Shown here: positions 17,864 to 19,066 of the stretch, in pieces
How positions within the stretch are numbered: the first letter of the stretch is position 1
Layout: each line of letters starts with the position of its first letter
Assembly (NCBI GenBank): GCA_007133925.1
Contig: SLLU01000048.1
Location: 1 to 19,066 of the forward strand
Reading direction: 5' to 3'
From: Candidatus Halarchaeoplasma halalkaliphilum
Lineage (GTDB): Archaea; Thermoplasmatota; Thermoplasmata; Halarchaeoplasmatales; Halarchaeoplasmataceae
DNA: 19,066 bases
The notes under the pieces: model-generated
What the model saw: the letters and a program-made list of their open reading frames with translations, nothing else
The model's database searches: none
What the model was told of the DNA's origin: nothing
Program-made: the position numbers and the translations under genes

Positions 17864-19066
17864 ATGTGGGATCACAAAAGATCGATGTTGTTCAGGTTCT
17901 CCGCCTACGGTTTTCTCAAGAACCTAAAGTTCTTCGAACCCTTCCTTTACCTGTTTTTCTGGGCCAATGGGCTCAACTTCTTTCAGATAGGGGTTCTCAT
18001 CGCTATACGGGAGGCTTTGACATTGATATTGGAGATCCCCACGGGGGTGATTGCGGACATATCCGGACGGAGGAAGGCCATGTCCATCGCCTTCGGATCC
18101 TACATATCCTCCTTTGTGATCTTTTACCACTTCAGTTCCTTCACCATATTCATCCTGGCCATGGTTTTCTTTGCCATGGGTGAAACATTCCGTTCGGGAA
18201 CCCACAAGGCCATGATCATGCAGCATCTTGATCAGGAGAACATGTCCGATAAGAAGGTGGAATACTATGGCCTCACTCGTTCTGCCTCAAGATTGGGCTC
18301 CGCCCTGTCGGCAGTCCTGGCTGGTATCATCGTCTATTTCTTCCAGAGCTACAACATAATCTTCCTGGTGACCATAATCCCATATTCCATGGCATTCGTA
18401 CTGATGCTCACCTATCCCAGGGAACTGGACGGAACCCCCTCGGGGGCCACGTTGCGTAACGCATGGGACCACGTTAAAGCCAGCTACCGCCAGCTAATCG
18501 ATTACCCCTATCTTCGCAGGATGCTGGCCAATGCATCAATATACGATTCATTTTTCAAGATATCAAAGGATTACCTATCACCCATAGTGGAGACCTTCGC
18601 CCTCACCATGCCCCTCCTCCTTTTCATAGAGGTTCCGGAGCAGAGGACAGCCATACTAGTGGGCATGGTCTATTTCTTTGTTTACATGAACAGTTTCATT
18701 TCCTCTCGAAAATCAGTTACACTCATGAGGAAGGTGGGTGATATGGCCAGGGCCCTGAACATACTATACTACATAATGGCCCTGGCGTTCCTCATGGTCT
18801 CCCTTTTCCTTCTTGTGGATGTACTCGTGCTCTCCATATTATCTTTCTTCTTATTCTTCACCCTGTACAACCTGAGAAAACCAATGGTGGTTGGCTTCCT
18901 GGGAGATGTTATAGAACCCCGGACCAGGGCCACCTTGCTAAGCGGTGAGAATCAACTCCGATCCGTGGTGGGCATCGTGATCGCTCCGGTGATGGGATTC
19001 CTTGCGGATACCTACGGTCTGAGCTACACATTCCTGTTCGGTGCGGTGGTCCTGCTCTTCGTGGCC
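17864..19066 (+). CDS. Major facilitator superfamily transporter, 3' end beyond window
   Basis: Integral membrane transporter. The frame stays open for 401 codons from ATG 17864 to the window edge. It begins MWDHKRSMLFRFSAYGFLKN, then has helices typical of MFS proteins. The loop EIPTGVIADISGRRKAMS corresponds to MFS motif A (GxxxD..GRR) between helices 2 and 3. A central cytoplasmic stretch (about residues 184-225, YPRELDGTPSGATLRNAWDH and on) separates the two halves. The later segment FLGDVIEPRTRATLLSGENQ resembles the pseudo-repeat of motif A in the second half, leaving the last helices mostly within the window. The substrate cannot be told: this subgroup includes drug and metabolite exporters. 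The TATA box upstream supports the start. Confidence 0.85.
   Translation, partial: MWDHKRSMLFRFSAYGFLKNLKFFEPFLYLFFWANGLNFFQIGVLIAIREALTLILEIPTGVIADISGRRKAMSIAFGSYISSFVIFYHFSSFTIFILAMVFFAMGETFRSGTHKAMIMQHLDQENMSDKKVEYYGLTRSASRLGSALSAVLAGIIVYFFQSYNIIFLVTIIPYSMAFVLMLTYPRELDGTPSGATLRNAWDHVKASYRQLIDYPYLRRMLANASIYDSFFKISKDYLSPIVETFALTMPLLLFIEVPEQRTAILVGMVYFFVYMNSFISSRKSVTLMRKVGDMARALNILYYIMALAFLMVSLFLLVDVLVLSILSFFLFFTLYNLRKPMVVGFLGDVIEPRTRATLLSGENQLRSVVGIVIAPVMGFLADTYGLSYTFLFGAVVLLFVA

Overview
The window comes from an archaeon. The 23S rRNA has archaeal/eukaryal signature bases, and the protein genes include an archaeal-type tryptophanyl-tRNA synthetase (KMSAS loop), ribosomal protein L10e, an AglB/STT3 oligosaccharyltransferase and a class II HMG-CoA reductase for isoprenoid lipid synthesis. 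The 23S gene stands alone, with no 16S gene, 5S gene or tRNA beside it. That arrangement together with a class II HMG-CoA reductase is typical of the Thermoplasmata (Thermoplasmatota). I cannot resolve the lineage further. No transposon, integrase, CRISPR array or prophage is visible.

Layout. (1) Positions 1-1296: a small Lys/Glu-rich coiled-coil protein, open at the window edge, is coupled by an ATGA overlap to an unrecognised 354-residue protein with an HELMH zinc-protease-like motif. (2) 1323-2594, minus strand: class II HMG-CoA reductase, convergent with the previous pair. (3) About 2595-5850: a self-contained 23S rRNA unit with one or two TATA-type promoters, a short leader, a processing stem with a textbook bulge-helix-bulge splicing-endonuclease site (2851-2881 with 5802-5832), the mature rRNA, and an oligo-T terminator. 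(4) 5848-6237, minus: a small YdjM/DUF457-like membrane protein. (5) 6336-7466: TrpRS. (6) 7559-16739: an N-glycosylation/surface-glycan region holding a giant 2158-residue AglB with about eleven tandem carboxypeptidase-regulatory-like beta-sandwich repeats and two NEW3-like domains, a directly abutting membrane-anchored sequon-rich protein, a non-hydrolysing UDP-GlcNAc 2-epimerase, and a convergent GT4-like glycosyltransferase. (7) 16829-19066: a universal stress protein, L10e, and an MFS transporter that runs off the window.

Expression logic. Most genes that begin a transcript have a TATA-like box centred about 26-30 bases upstream of the start codon, so their mRNAs should be leaderless or nearly so. 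This helps fix several starts: TrpRS at 6336, L10e at 17757, and GTG for HMG-CoA reductase. By contrast AglB has a short leader, and it and the gene coupled to it both carry Shine-Dalgarno sequences.

Functionally, the epimerase can supply UDP-ManNAc, the glycosyltransferase may add sugars to a lipid-linked glycan, and AglB would transfer the glycan to secreted proteins. The 257-residue neighbour, with a signal peptide, four sequons and a C-terminal anchor, looks like either an acceptor or an accessory subunit of that enzyme. This assignment is inferred from context.
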